From Thiemannella venezuelensis (lineage in GTDB: Bacteria; Actinomycetota; Actinomycetes; Streptosporangiales; Streptosporangiaceae): a stretch of DNA of 64,000 bases. The DNA lies in NCBI RefSeq assembly GCF_014203605.1, contig NZ_JACHJJ010000005.1, positions 248,001 through 312,000 of the forward strand, given 5' to 3'. The position numbers were made by a program, and so were the translations under genes. Of this stretch, positions 25,511 to 33,890 are shown in pieces (position 1 is the first letter of the stretch; every line of letters starts with the position of its first letter). The notes under the pieces are model-generated. The model ran no database searches. It worked only from the letters and a program-made list of their open reading frames with translations, and had not been told where the DNA came from.

Positions 25511-25556
25511 TCAGGCAGCCGGGGTCAGGTGGCCGGGGTCAGGCGGCCGGGGTCCG
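25511..25556. repeat. 14-bp tandem repeat in the gap between convergent genes
   Basis: Three near-identical 14-bp units (TCAGGCAGCCGGGG, TCAGGTGGCCGGGG, TCAGGCGGCCGGGG) begin at 25511, 25525 and 25539, followed by a partial unit. Each begins with TCA, a TGA stop on the minus strand; the third one is the actual stop of the minus-strand gene. Confidence 0.75.
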
Positions 25557-25904
25557 GGGCGTGAGCCGTACCACCTGGGACCCGGCGGCCCAGCGCTCCG
25601 TCAGGCCCGCTCCGTCGGCGGCGTTGAGCCGGTCCTTGGCGAGCGCGGCCACCGCCTCGGCGTGCGCGGCCTGGTCCACCACCTCGACGGAGGCGTCGAA
25701 GACGACCAGCCGCCCGCCGTTGTCCTTGCTCCGCAGCGTCACCTCGACCCGCTCGGAGCCGGCCAGCCCGGGGAGCTCCTGCTCGCCGCCGCCGGTCACC
25801 ACGTAGATCGCGCCGTCGTGCCAGGTGTGCCAGGCCAGCCGGGGCCGGTCCAGTGCGAGCCACAGGATGCCCGACTTCTTGGCGCCCTCTTCGATCACGC
25901 TCAT
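25539..25904 (-). CDS. small FMN-binding-split-barrel-like protein
   Basis: A 121-residue protein with alternating strands (GILWLALDRPRLAWHTWHDG, AIYVVTGGGEQELPGL, VEVTLRSKDNGGRLVVFDAS) resembling the pyridoxamine-5'-phosphate-oxidase-like split barrel. That family includes FMN-, F420- and haem-binding proteins; the cofactor is not evident. It sits upstream of no obvious partner and is convergent with the EamA gene. Function is unassigned. Confidence 0.65.
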   Translation of the reverse strand: MSVIEEGAKKSGILWLALDRPRLAWHTWHDGAIYVVTGGGEQELPGLAGSERVEVTLRSKDNGGRLVVFDASVEVVDQAAHAEAVAALAKDRLNAADGAGLTERWAAGSQVVRLTPRTPAA

Positions 25905-25965
25905 GAGACGACTGTACGGCCCGCGCCTCCGGGAGTCCGGGGCGCGGGCCGTACGGGATCGCGGG

Positions 25966-26541
25966 TCAGCGGCGGGCGAGCTTCCAGGCCGCCGGGAGCA
26001 GCCCGGCGGCGACGGCGATCTTGATCGCGTCGGTCACGACGAACTGGCCCGCGCCCGTCACCAGGGCGGTGCCCAGGTCCATCCTGGCGACGGCGATGAG
26101 GACCGGCAGGCCGAAGGCGTAGATGGCCAGGTTGCCCAGGACCATCGTGCCGACCGTGCGGGCGACGGTGCGGTCGCCGCCCCGCTCGGCGAGCCTGCCC
26201 ACGAGGATGCCGGCGGCGACGAAGCCGAGCAGGTAGCCGAAGGTCGCGCCGACGAAGCCCGAGGTGCCCTCCGCGAACCACGGCACACCCGCGACTCCGG
26301 CGAGCACGTACACGGCCATGCTCAGCGCGGCGCGGTTCATCCCGAGGGCCGCGCCGACCAGCAGGACCGCGAAGGTCTGTCCGGTGAAGGGGACCGGAGA
26401 GCCGGGGATCGGGAAACTGAGCTGCGCGGCCAGGCCGGTCAGCGCGGCGCCGCCGGCGACGAGCGCGACGTCGCGGACCCAGGTGCCGGGGATGAGGTCG
26501 GACAGTACGGCGGGCCGGGCCGCCGAGGAAGCGTTTGCCAT
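25966..26541 (-). CDS. bioY: biotin transporter BioY (S component)
   Basis: A 191-residue integral membrane protein with about six helices. It has the BioY features GSPVPFTGQTFAVLLVGAAL and GATFGYLLGFVAAGILVG. BioY binds biotin and works with an ECF-type energising module or alone; no bioM or bioN gene is in the window. The ATG is preceded by AAAGGGAGAG. No biotin-regulator site was recognised upstream. Confidence 0.93.
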   Translation of the reverse strand: MANASSAARPAVLSDLIPGTWVRDVALVAGGAALTGLAAQLSFPIPGSPVPFTGQTFAVLLVGAALGMNRAALSMAVYVLAGVAGVPWFAEGTSGFVGATFGYLLGFVAAGILVGRLAERGGDRTVARTVGTMVLGNLAIYAFGLPVLIAVARMDLGTALVTGAGQFVVTDAIKIAVAAGLLPAAWKLARR

Positions 26542-26732
26542 CGTTTATCTCTCCCTTTACCGATGCGTCGTGCTCATTATTCGGACATTCCATCACCGAT
26601 CCGCTCAAGGGGTGTGCCAAGAACGAGGACGAGACTTTGTATGACCGCCATAGAGGCACGTCCGCGGCAGGGGACGGCGGCGGAACGGGACCGGCCCGCC
26701 GGTCCGGGCCGAGCGCCCGCTACGGTGTGGCC

Positions 26733-27674
26733 ATGCGCTCCCGACGTTCGTGCCTCGCGGTCCCCGGCAGCAGCCCCCGCTTCCTGGAGAAGGCCCAGGG
26801 CCTGGCGGCCGACGAGGTCTTCCTCGACCTGGAGGACTCCGTCGCGCCGCTCGCCAAGGAGAGCGCGCGCAGGAACATCGTGGCCGCCCTGCGCGAGGGC
26901 GACTGGTCGGGCAAGGTACGGGTCGTGCGGGTCAACGACCTCGGCACGCAGTGGACCTACCGGGACGTCATCGAGGTCGTGGAGGGCGCGGGGGAGTTCC
27001 TCGACTGCCTGATGCTGCCCAAGGTCGAGGACGCCGCCCAGGTGGTCTGGCTGGACACGCTGCTCACCCAGATCGAGAAGGCCAACGGGCTGCCGGTGGG
27101 CCGGATCGGCATCGAGGCGCAGATCGAGAACGCCCGCGGGCTGGTCAACGTGGACGCCATCGCCGGGGCCTCGCCCCGCCTGGAGACGCTGGTCTTCGGT
27201 CCCGCCGACTTCATGGCCTCGATCAACATGCGGACCCTGGTGGTGGGCGAGCAGCCGCCCGGCTACACCGAGGGCGACGCCTACCACTACATCCTCATGC
27301 GGATCCTGATGGCCGCCCGCATGCACGACCTGCAGGCCATCGACGGGCCGTACCTCGCGATCAAGGACCTGGACGGCTACCGCCGGGTGGCCGGGCGCTC
27401 GGCGGCCCTCGGGTTCGACGGCAAGTGGGTGCTCCACCCGACGCAGGTGGAGGCGGCCAACGAGGTGTTCTCGCCGTCGCAGGAGGACTACGACCACGCC
27501 GAGCTCATCCTGGACGCGTACGCGTACTACACGACGGTGGAGAGGCGCGGCGCGGTCATGCTCGGCGACGAGATGATCGACGAGGCGTCGCGGAAGATGG
27601 CGCTGGTGGTCGCGGCCAAGGGCCGTGCCGCCGGTCTCCCCCGCACCAGCGCCTTCACTCCGCCCACCGCCTGA
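26733..27674 (+). CDS. HpcH/HpaI aldolase/citrate lyase family protein (CitE-like)
   Basis: A 313-residue TIM-barrel protein of the CitE/malyl-CoA lyase family. The N-terminal LAVPGSSPRFLEKA, the metal-site FLDLEDSVAP, IGIEAQIENARGLVN and LVFGPADFMASI segments, and the late KWVLHPTQ are typical. These enzymes cleave or hydrolyse (3S)-malyl-CoA, citramalyl-CoA or similar acyl-CoAs with Mg2+. The precise substrate cannot be told. The ATG at 26733 gives the usual family length; a weak GG-rich site precedes it. It is divergent from bioY. Confidence 0.87.
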   Translation: MRSRRSCLAVPGSSPRFLEKAQGLAADEVFLDLEDSVAPLAKESARRNIVAALREGDWSGKVRVVRVNDLGTQWTYRDVIEVVEGAGEFLDCLMLPKVEDAAQVVWLDTLLTQIEKANGLPVGRIGIEAQIENARGLVNVDAIAGASPRLETLVFGPADFMASINMRTLVVGEQPPGYTEGDAYHYILMRILMAARMHDLQAIDGPYLAIKDLDGYRRVAGRSAALGFDGKWVLHPTQVEAANEVFSPSQEDYDHAELILDAYAYYTTVERRGAVMLGDEMIDEASRKMALVVAAKGRAAGLPRTSAFTPPTA

Positions 27675-27681
27675 CGCCGGT

Positions 27682-28251
27682 CTACAGCTTGACCCCGATC
27701 GTGGTGAAGAACCACAACGACGAGGTCAGCCAGAGGCCGGTCAGCGCGGTGAACGCCAGCCCGCCGAGCAGCGGGAGCGTCCAGCCGGGCAGCCCGCGCC
27801 TGGGCAGGGCCAGCATCTTCGCGGTGAACACGCCGTAGAAGAAGCAGCCCAGCAGCGAGTGGACCATCACGCGCGCCACGTCGAACTGGGCGCCGAGCGC
27901 GTACAGGCAGTGGAACGCCACCGGGATCGTCAGGACGAACGCGATCCGGCCCGACCAGCGGTGCAGGGTGCCGATCCACGGGACGTCCATCTTGATCTTG
28001 CCCCACATCACCAGGGCGGAGAAGACCTGGACCAGTGCGAGCAGGAACGCGCCGGTGGTGAGCCAGGACTTCATGGCCAGCGGCCCGGAGAACCCGGCCG
28101 GGCCGACCGCGTAGCCGGTGGGCGCGTGGACGCGCCCGTACAGGCCCAGCGCGACCGCGACCAGCCCGCCCACGACGAGCGGGACGAGCAGCGGGGCGAG
28201 GTTCTGCCGCTGCGGGAGCCGGGAGACCTGCGTGTCGTTCATGTCGCTCAT
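27682..28251 (-). CDS. DUF6529/cytochrome b561-like membrane protein
   Basis: A 189-residue protein with about five membrane helices. Helix ends carry conserved-looking histidines (TLHRWSGRIAFVLTIPVAFH, then ARVMVHSLLGCFFYG), the arrangement of a b561-like transmembrane haem protein. Haem binding and electron transfer are therefore inferred. The ATG at 28251 follows CCGGAGGAGATCCC. The upstream gene on the same strand encodes a secreted protein, so the two are likely one operon. It ends seven bases from the convergent citE-like gene. Confidence 0.78.
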   Translation of the reverse strand: MSDMNDTQVSRLPQRQNLAPLLVPLVVGGLVAVALGLYGRVHAPTGYAVGPAGFSGPLAMKSWLTTGAFLLALVQVFSALVMWGKIKMDVPWIGTLHRWSGRIAFVLTIPVAFHCLYALGAQFDVARVMVHSLLGCFFYGVFTAKMLALPRRGLPGWTLPLLGGLAFTALTGLWLTSSLWFFTTIGVKL

Positions 28252-28307
28252 GGGATCTCCTCCGGAGTTCGCGTCCGTGAACGCGCCGCGCCCGTCGATT
28301 CGCTCGC

Positions 28308-28967
28308 TCACGAGATCTCCCCGATGAACTCGTCGACGTCCTTGGGGTCGACCTCTTCGCCGTTGACGGTCGCGTTCTCGCCCGGTTCGGGGATCGCGAC
28401 CTCGGCGGGCTCGCCGTCGACGAGGGCCAGGCCGACCCTGCTGCCGTCGTCGAGGTAGATCCAGCCCGCCCGGACCTGCGCGCCGCGGACGATCGCGCTG
28501 GCCCGGTAGAGACCGGAGGGCTTCTTGACGGTGGGCGCGGCGAAGTCCCACTGCTCGGCGCCGAACTCCAGCGTCCCGGCCGCCCTGCCGCCGCCGAGCT
28601 TCGCCTCGACGGAGGCGCCGCCCGGGCCGGAGAGGGTGACCCGGCCGTCGGCGGCCTTGCCCTTGAGCCAGGCCTCGATCCTGCCGTCGCAGAAGTAGCC
28701 GACGGCCTTGCCGTTGCGGATGGAGATGGCGATGAGTCCGCCGTTGCCCCGGACCCGGCCCGCGTAGTCGGCCTTGGCCGGTACGGGCTTGGCGGTCTTG
28801 GACGGTGCGGGCGACGCCGAGGCCTCCGAGGTGGCCTCGGCCACCGGGGCGGGCCCACCCTGGGCGGCGTCCTGTGTCGTCGGTGAGGTGGTGGCGCTGA
28901 GCGCGCCGAGCGCGACGGTCATCACCGCGCCGACGGCCAGCGTGAGAACGGGCCCCAGCCGTTTCAT
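28308..28967 (-). CDS. secreted hypothetical protein
   Basis: A 219-residue protein with an N-terminal signal or anchor sequence (MKRLGPVLTLAVGAVMTVAL), a Ser/Pro/Ala/Lys linker (about 35-70) and a beta-rich domain (DYAGRVRGNGGLIAISIRNG, KAVGYFCDGRIEAWLKG). The tail is acidic. No family is recognised. The ATG at 28967 follows AGGGAG. It is 56 bases upstream of the b561-like gene, suggesting an exported partner for it. Confidence 0.75.
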   Translation of the reverse strand: MKRLGPVLTLAVGAVMTVALGALSATTSPTTQDAAQGGPAPVAEATSEASASPAPSKTAKPVPAKADYAGRVRGNGGLIAISIRNGKAVGYFCDGRIEAWLKGKAADGRVTLSGPGGASVEAKLGGGRAAGTLEFGAEQWDFAAPTVKKPSGLYRASAIVRGAQVRAGWIYLDDGSRVGLALVDGEPAEVAIPEPGENATVNGEEVDPKDVDEFIGEIS

Positions 28968-29416
28968 GATCTGCTCCCTGGGGTTGGATTTCTTCCTGCC
29001 CCCCATGAAAGGTCCCACCGGCCGGGACGTCTGTGAAGTAATCCGCACAGGGCGTTCTTCTCCGGTTTTCCCCTGACGGCGGATCGGGTCCCGTCCGGGC
29101 GGGGTGCCGGACAGGATCTCCGGACGCGATGACTCGGATTTATCGCTGTAACAAGTGATAAATCAGATGTCGAGTTGATGAATCTCACTAGAGAGGTCTC
29201 GCCAGAGCGGTCCCGGCGTGTTGATCTGGAAGGTGTACGGCCTGCCGCAGGAGTCCGGATCACGGAGGTGATCGTTTCGACGGGACGGGTAGTAGTAGGG
29301 TCGCCTGGGATTCGCCGTTCCCGCAGGGGATTGCGGTCGATCGCCATGGGACGAGTGGAACGGTCCGGACGTCAGGGACTCCGGACGCGTAGGCTTCCTG
29401 CGAGGAGGTGCTGAGC
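28968..29416. other. 449-bp divergent intergenic region
   Basis: It separates the secreted protein gene (minus) from the Asp-box propeller gene (plus). No gene is supported. It holds a 26-bp palindrome at 29138-29163 in a locally AT-rich patch, and the ribosome-binding site AGGAGG (29403-29408) for the propeller gene. Confidence 0.6.
29138..29163. promoter_or_regulatory. AT-rich palindrome, probable operator
   Basis: ATTTATCGCT (29138-29147) and AGTGATAAAT (29154-29163) are complementary except for one wobble position, around six bases. The sharp drop in GC content and the position between two divergent promoters fit a dimeric repressor or activator site. No cognate regulator is adjacent. 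Confidence 0.5.
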
Positions 29417-32400
29417 GTGGCCTCGGGCCCTCACGACCCGCGCTCGCGAGAATGGCCGCCGGACGACGACGGCGTGCCCGACGGCACGGCACGGCCGCCC
29501 CGGTCCCAGGAGCCGCAGGAGCCCCCGCCGACGATCCAGCACACCCCGCCCGGTCCCTCGGACGACCGCACCCGGGGTCTGCCCCTGTCCTCGCCCTGGA
29601 TGTCCCCGCCCTTCGCGGCCCCCGCCCCGGACGACGAGGACCCTCCCCGGTCCCCCGGCGAACGCCGCCGCCCCTACACCCAGCCGTACGGCCCCCGGCT
29701 CCCGGCCCCCGCCGGTCCGGGCGGTTCCGAACCGCCCGCCCGCGCCGACTCCGACCCGTCCTCGTCCGACCCGTCCTCGTCCGACCCGTCCTCCTCTGGG
29801 CCGTCCGGTGCCCCGGACGACGCCGGAACCTCCGCCGGGACGCCCGCGCAGCCGGAGGCCCCCGCCGCCGCGCCGGGGCTGCGCCGCAGGGCGGTGAACC
29901 GGCCGGACCTGCTGGTCGCCTCGGGGCCACCGGGAGGGCCCGGTGCCCCTGTGCGGGCGGTGCCCGGGGATCCCGCGGTTCCGGCGGGATCCGAGCCGGT
30001 ACGGGACCCCGGGCCGGTGAGCGGTTCCGGGCCGGTACGGGAACCCGGACCGGTGCGCGGACCCGTGCGCCCGCCGGACGCCGAACTCGTGTGGCCGATC
30101 CGGGCACCGGAACCGGCGCCCGGGCCGCCCGCCGCGCCCGCTCCCGCGGAGCCGGAGGAGCGGCGGGACGGACCGCGCGCGCCGTACGGGCTCCGGCGCG
30201 AGGGGGACGGGCCGCCCCCGGCGCACGACCGGGACGAGCCGCCCGCGCCGTACGCGCAGGACGGGCCGGACGACCCGCACGAGCAGGACGACTTCGAGCC
30301 GGTGCGGCGCGTCGGGCGGCCGCCCGGCGGCCGTCCGGCGCGGCCGGACCTCCTGGTGGCCCAGGGGCCGCCGCGCAGGCGCGGTCCCAACGGCGGGCGG
30401 CACCACCGCTCGGCCACGGCGCCCTCGGCCGTGCGCCGTTCCAGCCCGGCGCGGAGCAGGCGCGGCCGGGGACTGGTCATCCCCTTCCTGATGGTGCTCG
30501 TGCTGACCGCCGCGGTCGGCGGAGGCCTGGTGCTGTGGGGCTGGGTGAGCAGCCCGTTCGCCACGGGCCTGCGCCTGGTCGGGGACGACTTCCGGCTCGG
30601 GGACACGGCCTTCGTCTCCCCGATCGCCGGGCACGGCGACGGGTCCAACCAGGTGCTCAACGACATCGCCTCGGTCGGCTCCACCACGGTCGCGGTCGGC
30701 AGCGACACCACCAGCCCCGTTCCCCGGCCGCTCTTCCTGGTCTCGCAGGACGAGGGCGCGACCTGGGGGCTGGGGGAGGTCACCGGACCGGTGGGGCGGG
30801 AGGGCGCGCCGACCACCGTCGGCCTGGTGGCGGGCGGCGACGGCCGCTGGCTGGCCGTCGGGACCGAGCCGTTCACCACCGCGCCCGGGCTGTGGACCAG
30901 CGCCGACGGCCGGTCGTGGACCGCGGTGGACCCCGGGGGGCTGACGGCCTTCGAGACCGGGGGCCAGATCATGGACCTGGCCCGGACCTCCTCCGGGTTC
31001 GTCGCGGTCGGCGCCACCTTCCTCGACGACGGCGCCTACGGAGCCGCGGCCTGGACCTCCCAGGACGGGCGGAGCTGGACCCGGGTGGAGGCGCGCGACC
31101 TCGGCGCGTCCGTGCGCGGCCTCCAGGCGGTCGCGGCCCGGGGGGACGCCGTGGTCGCGCTGGCCGACCCGGCGGAGGGGGGCTCCGGCGCCGTCGTCCT
31201 GCGCTCGGGCGACGGCGGCAGGTCCTGGCTGCGGGCCGGGAAGCCGCTGGACGGCGTGACCCCGCGGGCGGGCTCGCTGGCCGCGGAGGGCGGGGGCTTC
31301 GTGCTCGTCCCGCTCCAGCAGCGCGACGCCAAGGGCGAAGTCCGCGTCTACTGCTCCGCCAACGGCGGCACCTGGGACCGGTGCGGGACCATCACCGGGC
31401 TGGACCCGCAGGGGTCGGGCGTCAGGCGCCTGGCCTCCTCCGCCGCCGGGGTGGCCGCGGTCGCGGAGTCGGGCCCCGAGCGCTACGCCGTCTACACCAG
31501 CGGAGACGGCCGCGACTGGACCGGGACCACCGAGCTCGGCGAGGTGTCCGGCACGCTGCGGGCACTGGCGATCTCCGACGCGGGCACGCTCGTCGCCGGA
31601 GGCGACAGGCGCGCCGTGGGGGAGGACAACCGGCTCGTCCTCCTCACGGCGCCGAAGGGAGGCCAGGCGCGCCCGGTCGACCTGGACGCGATCGCCGGCC
31701 TCAACCGGGCGGCGCGGGAGACGGCCAGGGTGGCGGCGGCGGAGGAGGGCGGGTTCGTCGCGGTCGGCACGGCCTCGGGCGACGCCGCGATCTGGACCAG
31801 CGAGGACGGCGCGGAGTGGCGGGCCGGCGGTCCCGCGCAGATCTTCGGCGGAGAGTACCGGCAGGCGCTCAGCGACGTCGTGCACGGCCGGAGGGGCTGG
31901 CTCGCCGTGGGCGGCACGATGAGCGGGGTCGCCTCGACCGAGCCCCTGCTCGTCACCTCGGCCGACGGGCGGAACTGGCGCCGGGTCCCGGTCATGGGCC
32001 CCCTCGGGCGCCGGGACGGCCACGACTCCCTCGCCGCGCACGCGGTCGCGGCGGGCCGCTCCGGATACGTGCTGGCCGGCGAGGAGCGCGGGCCGGCCTC
32101 CGTCACCCCCGTCCTGTGGTTCTCCGCCGACCTGAAGCGCTACACCAGGGTGGCCAGGCTCCCCTCCGGGGGCGCCGGTGTTCGCCTGCGCGACGTCTCG
32201 CCGACCTCCTCCGGCTACATGGCCGTCGGAGGCTCCGGCACGGCGGGGCGGGAGACCGGCGTGGTCTGGGTCTCGGCCGACGGGGTCACCTGGACCGCGC
32301 GCAAGCCCGTCCTGCCCGAGGGGGCGAGCTCGGCGGACCTGCGGCACGTGGTCACGTACGGCGGGCAGGTGGTCGCGGCGGGCGTGGCGGAGACCGGGCA

Positions 32401-32755
32401 GGGCCCCCGCGCCTTCGCCGCGGTCTCCCGGGACAACGGGGCGACCTGGCGGATGGCCTGGCTTCCGGCTGACCGGGCGGCGGCCGTGCAGGACCTGGCG
32501 GCGACCCCGGAGGGCGTGGTGGCGGTGGGCTGGCAGGGCGAGCCCGGCGCCGGGGACAGTGCGGCCTGGACGTCCGAGGACGGGCTGTCCTGGCAGCGGC
32601 ACACGCCCACCCAGGGGCGGCTCGCCGGTGAGGGCGCCCAGGCGCTCGGCGCGGTGGCGGTCTCCGGCGACCAGGTGGTGGCCCTGGGCCGGTCGACCAC
32701 CTACGACGCCGACCACCTCATCCTGTGGCGTTCGACCCTGGCGGCCGGTCGATGA
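29417..32755 (+). CDS. large membrane-anchored Asp-box beta-propeller protein
   Basis: A 1,112-residue protein. Residues 1-350 are a disordered, Pro/Arg/Asp-rich cytoplasmic segment, followed by one membrane helix (LVIPFLMVLVLTAAVGGGLV, about 353-372). The rest is extracellular. It contains about ten Asp-box motifs of the S-x-D-G-x-x-W type, for example SQDEGATW, SADGRSW, SQDGRSW, SGDGGRSW, SEDGAEW, SADGRNW and SRDNGATW, so it should fold as one or two beta-propellers of the sialidase/BNR type. Catalytic residues of sialidases are not recognisable, so a binding or sensing role is likelier. The GTG at 29417 is eight bases after AGGAGG. Its 3' end overlaps the convergent NUDIX gene by 38 bases. 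Confidence 0.82.
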   Translation: MASGPHDPRSREWPPDDDGVPDGTARPPRSQEPQEPPPTIQHTPPGPSDDRTRGLPLSSPWMSPPFAAPAPDDEDPPRSPGERRRPYTQPYGPRLPAPAGPGGSEPPARADSDPSSSDPSSSDPSSSGPSGAPDDAGTSAGTPAQPEAPAAAPGLRRRAVNRPDLLVASGPPGGPGAPVRAVPGDPAVPAGSEPVRDPGPVSGSGPVREPGPVRGPVRPPDAELVWPIRAPEPAPGPPAAPAPAEPEERRDGPRAPYGLRREGDGPPPAHDRDEPPAPYAQDGPDDPHEQDDFEPVRRVGRPPGGRPARPDLLVAQGPPRRRGPNGGRHHRSATAPSAVRRSSPARSRRGRGLVIPFLMVLVLTAAVGGGLVLWGWVSSPFATGLRLVGDDFRLGDTAFVSPIAGHGDGSNQVLNDIASVGSTTVAVGSDTTSPVPRPLFLVSQDEGATWGLGEVTGPVGREGAPTTVGLVAGGDGRWLAVGTEPFTTAPGLWTSADGRSWTAVDPGGLTAFETGGQIMDLARTSSGFVAVGATFLDDGAYGAAAWTSQDGRSWTRVEARDLGASVRGLQAVAARGDAVVALADPAEGGSGAVVLRSGDGGRSWLRAGKPLDGVTPRAGSLAAEGGGFVLVPLQQRDAKGEVRVYCSANGGTWDRCGTITGLDPQGSGVRRLASSAAGVAAVAESGPERYAVYTSGDGRDWTGTTELGEVSGTLRALAISDAGTLVAGGDRRAVGEDNRLVLLTAPKGGQARPVDLDAIAGLNRAARETARVAAAEEGGFVAVGTASGDAAIWTSEDGAEWRAGGPAQIFGGEYRQALSDVVHGRRGWLAVGGTMSGVASTEPLLVTSADGRNWRRVPVMGPLGRRDGHDSLAAHAVAAGRSGYVLAGEERGPASVTPVLWFSADLKRYTRVARLPSGGAGVRLRDVSPTSSGYMAVGGSGTAGRETGVVWVSADGVTWTARKPVLPEGASSADLRHVVTYGGQVVAAGVAETGQGPRAFAAVSRDNGATWRMAWLPADRAAAVQDLAATPEGVVAVGWQGEPGAGDSAAWTSEDGLSWQRHTPTQGRLAGEGAQALGAVAVSGDQVVALGRSTTYDADHLILWRSTLAAGR
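29752..29798 (+). repeat. 15-bp repeat encoding Ser/Asp/Pro
   Basis: Three copies of a unit GACCCGTCCTCGTCC code for DPSSS in the cytoplasmic linker of the propeller protein. The period is again 15 bp, as in the DivIVA-like, helicase and adnA-adnB repeats. Confidence 0.75.
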
Positions 32756-33137
32756 GCGCCCATCCGGCCAGGGCGTCCAGGAGGCCGGGGGAGAGCGGCA
32801 GGCGCGGCAGCTCGCCGGGGTCGAACCAGCGGGCGTCGGCGGCGTCGTCACCGGCGGCGAGCGCGCCGCCGGTGACCTCGGCCAGGTAGTCGCGGATCTC
32901 GTAGACGGCGCCGCCGGGGCCCGGCCGGTCCACGACGCCGGCCAGGGAGCCGACCGCGACCGTCAGGCCGGTCTCCTCCAGGACCTCGCGGGCGACCGCC
33001 TCGGCGTCGGACTCGCCGGGCTCGACCCGGCCGCCGGGGACGGACCAGAGTCCCGCTCCGGGAGGACGGCCGCGGCGCACAAGGAGCATCCGCCCAGATG
33101 CATCAAAAATGATCGCTCCCACACAATTTACGCGCAC
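32718..33137 (-). CDS. NUDIX hydrolase
   Basis: A 139-residue NUDIX protein. The Nudix box is complete (G-x5-E-x7-R-E-x-x-E-E-x-G: GGRVEPGESDAEAVAREVLE then ETG), so it should hydrolyse a nucleoside diphosphate derivative with Mg2+; the substrate is unknown. The GTG at 33137 lies seven bases after a TAATAT -10 and has no ribosome-binding site, fitting leaderless translation. The C-terminal 12 codons overlap the end of the convergent propeller gene. Confidence 0.85.
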   Translation of the reverse strand: MRVNCVGAIIFDASGRMLLVRRGRPPGAGLWSVPGGRVEPGESDAEAVAREVLEETGLTVAVGSLAGVVDRPGPGGAVYEIRDYLAEVTGGALAAGDDAADARWFDPGELPRLPLSPGLLDALAGWALIDRPPGSNATG

Positions 33138-33211
33138 ATAGACAATATTACGACTGCATAACGGGTGGCACCCTTGACTCATGGGTGGCTGGGAGCGCAC
33201 CGTGGGTAGTC

Positions 33212-33850
33212 GTGAGAGCCTCGCCTACCTGCCCGCGCTGTTTCGGGCCGCTCCGCCCGCCGAGTGCTTGGTCAAGCGCCTGGCGGTGCGGTCCGCACGG
33301 TGACGTCCTGCCGCTGCAGCCGCCGAGACAGCCGTCGTCCGCCGCCGTGGAGGCGGTCAGCCGGAACGCCCGCGTCCCGGTCTGGCTGCCGTGGCCGCTC
33401 CCGCCGGGCTGGCTGGTCACCGGCTTCACCGAGGCGGGTGACGAGCGCACGGGCGGCCGGGCCACGGTGGTCGCGCTCTCCGGCCCCTCCGTCACCCGGG
33501 GACCGGCCGACCTGCTTCTCATCGCGGAGGAGCCGGGGGTGGGCCTCGGTGCGGGCTTCGCCGGGCTGGACGGCCCCGACCCGGGAGACGGGTTCGGCGC
33601 CGGCCCCCCGCACGCGAAGATCGAGGTGAAGGGGCATCCGGCCGCGCTCTGGTGCGTGGACGCCGCGCCCGACCGGGCGGTCTACGCGGGCGAGGCCCTG
33701 GGAGACTGGCTGTGGGCGATCGCCTGGCCGGCCGAGGCGGGCTGCCTGATCGTCCTGTCCGAGCTCTCCCTGCGCGACCTGCGCGACGACGGTCAGGCGT
33801 TCGACCTGCCCTTCGGGGCCTTCTCCCCCCGCCTGGGCGGAGGAAGCTGA
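33212..33850 (+). CDS. DUF6758 family protein with N-terminal zinc ribbon-like motif
   Basis: A 212-residue actinobacterial protein. The N-terminus has a CPRC...C-x2-H arrangement (SPTCPRCFGPLRPP, WRCGPHGDVLPL) that could bind zinc. A conserved body follows (VPVWLPWPLPPGWLVTGF, ADLLLIAEEPGVGLGAGFAG, ALGDWLWAIAWPAEAG). Homologues are common in Streptomyces and relatives; I know of no biochemical role. The GTG at 33212 is chosen to start at the conserved RASPTCPRC. It precedes the marC gene. Confidence 0.78.
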   Translation: MRASPTCPRCFGPLRPPSAWSSAWRCGPHGDVLPLQPPRQPSSAAVEAVSRNARVPVWLPWPLPPGWLVTGFTEAGDERTGGRATVVALSGPSVTRGPADLLLIAEEPGVGLGAGFAGLDGPDPGDGFGAGPPHAKIEVKGHPAALWCVDAAPDRAVYAGEALGDWLWAIAWPAEAGCLIVLSELSLRDLRDDGQAFDLPFGAFSPRLGGGS

Positions 33851-33890
33851 CCTTCCATTGCTCTCCCCCCGACCGGCCCAGGGGGGATTC

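Noticed and set aside
26641-26732. An ATG at 26641 as an N-terminal extension of the CitE-like gene
   Set aside because: It is in a different reading frame; the CitE-like frame starts at 26733 with the family's usual N-terminus.
29372-32851. A 1,159-residue minus-strand open frame
   Set aside because: Antisense shadow of the Asp-box propeller gene; no ribosome-binding site or recognisable domain.
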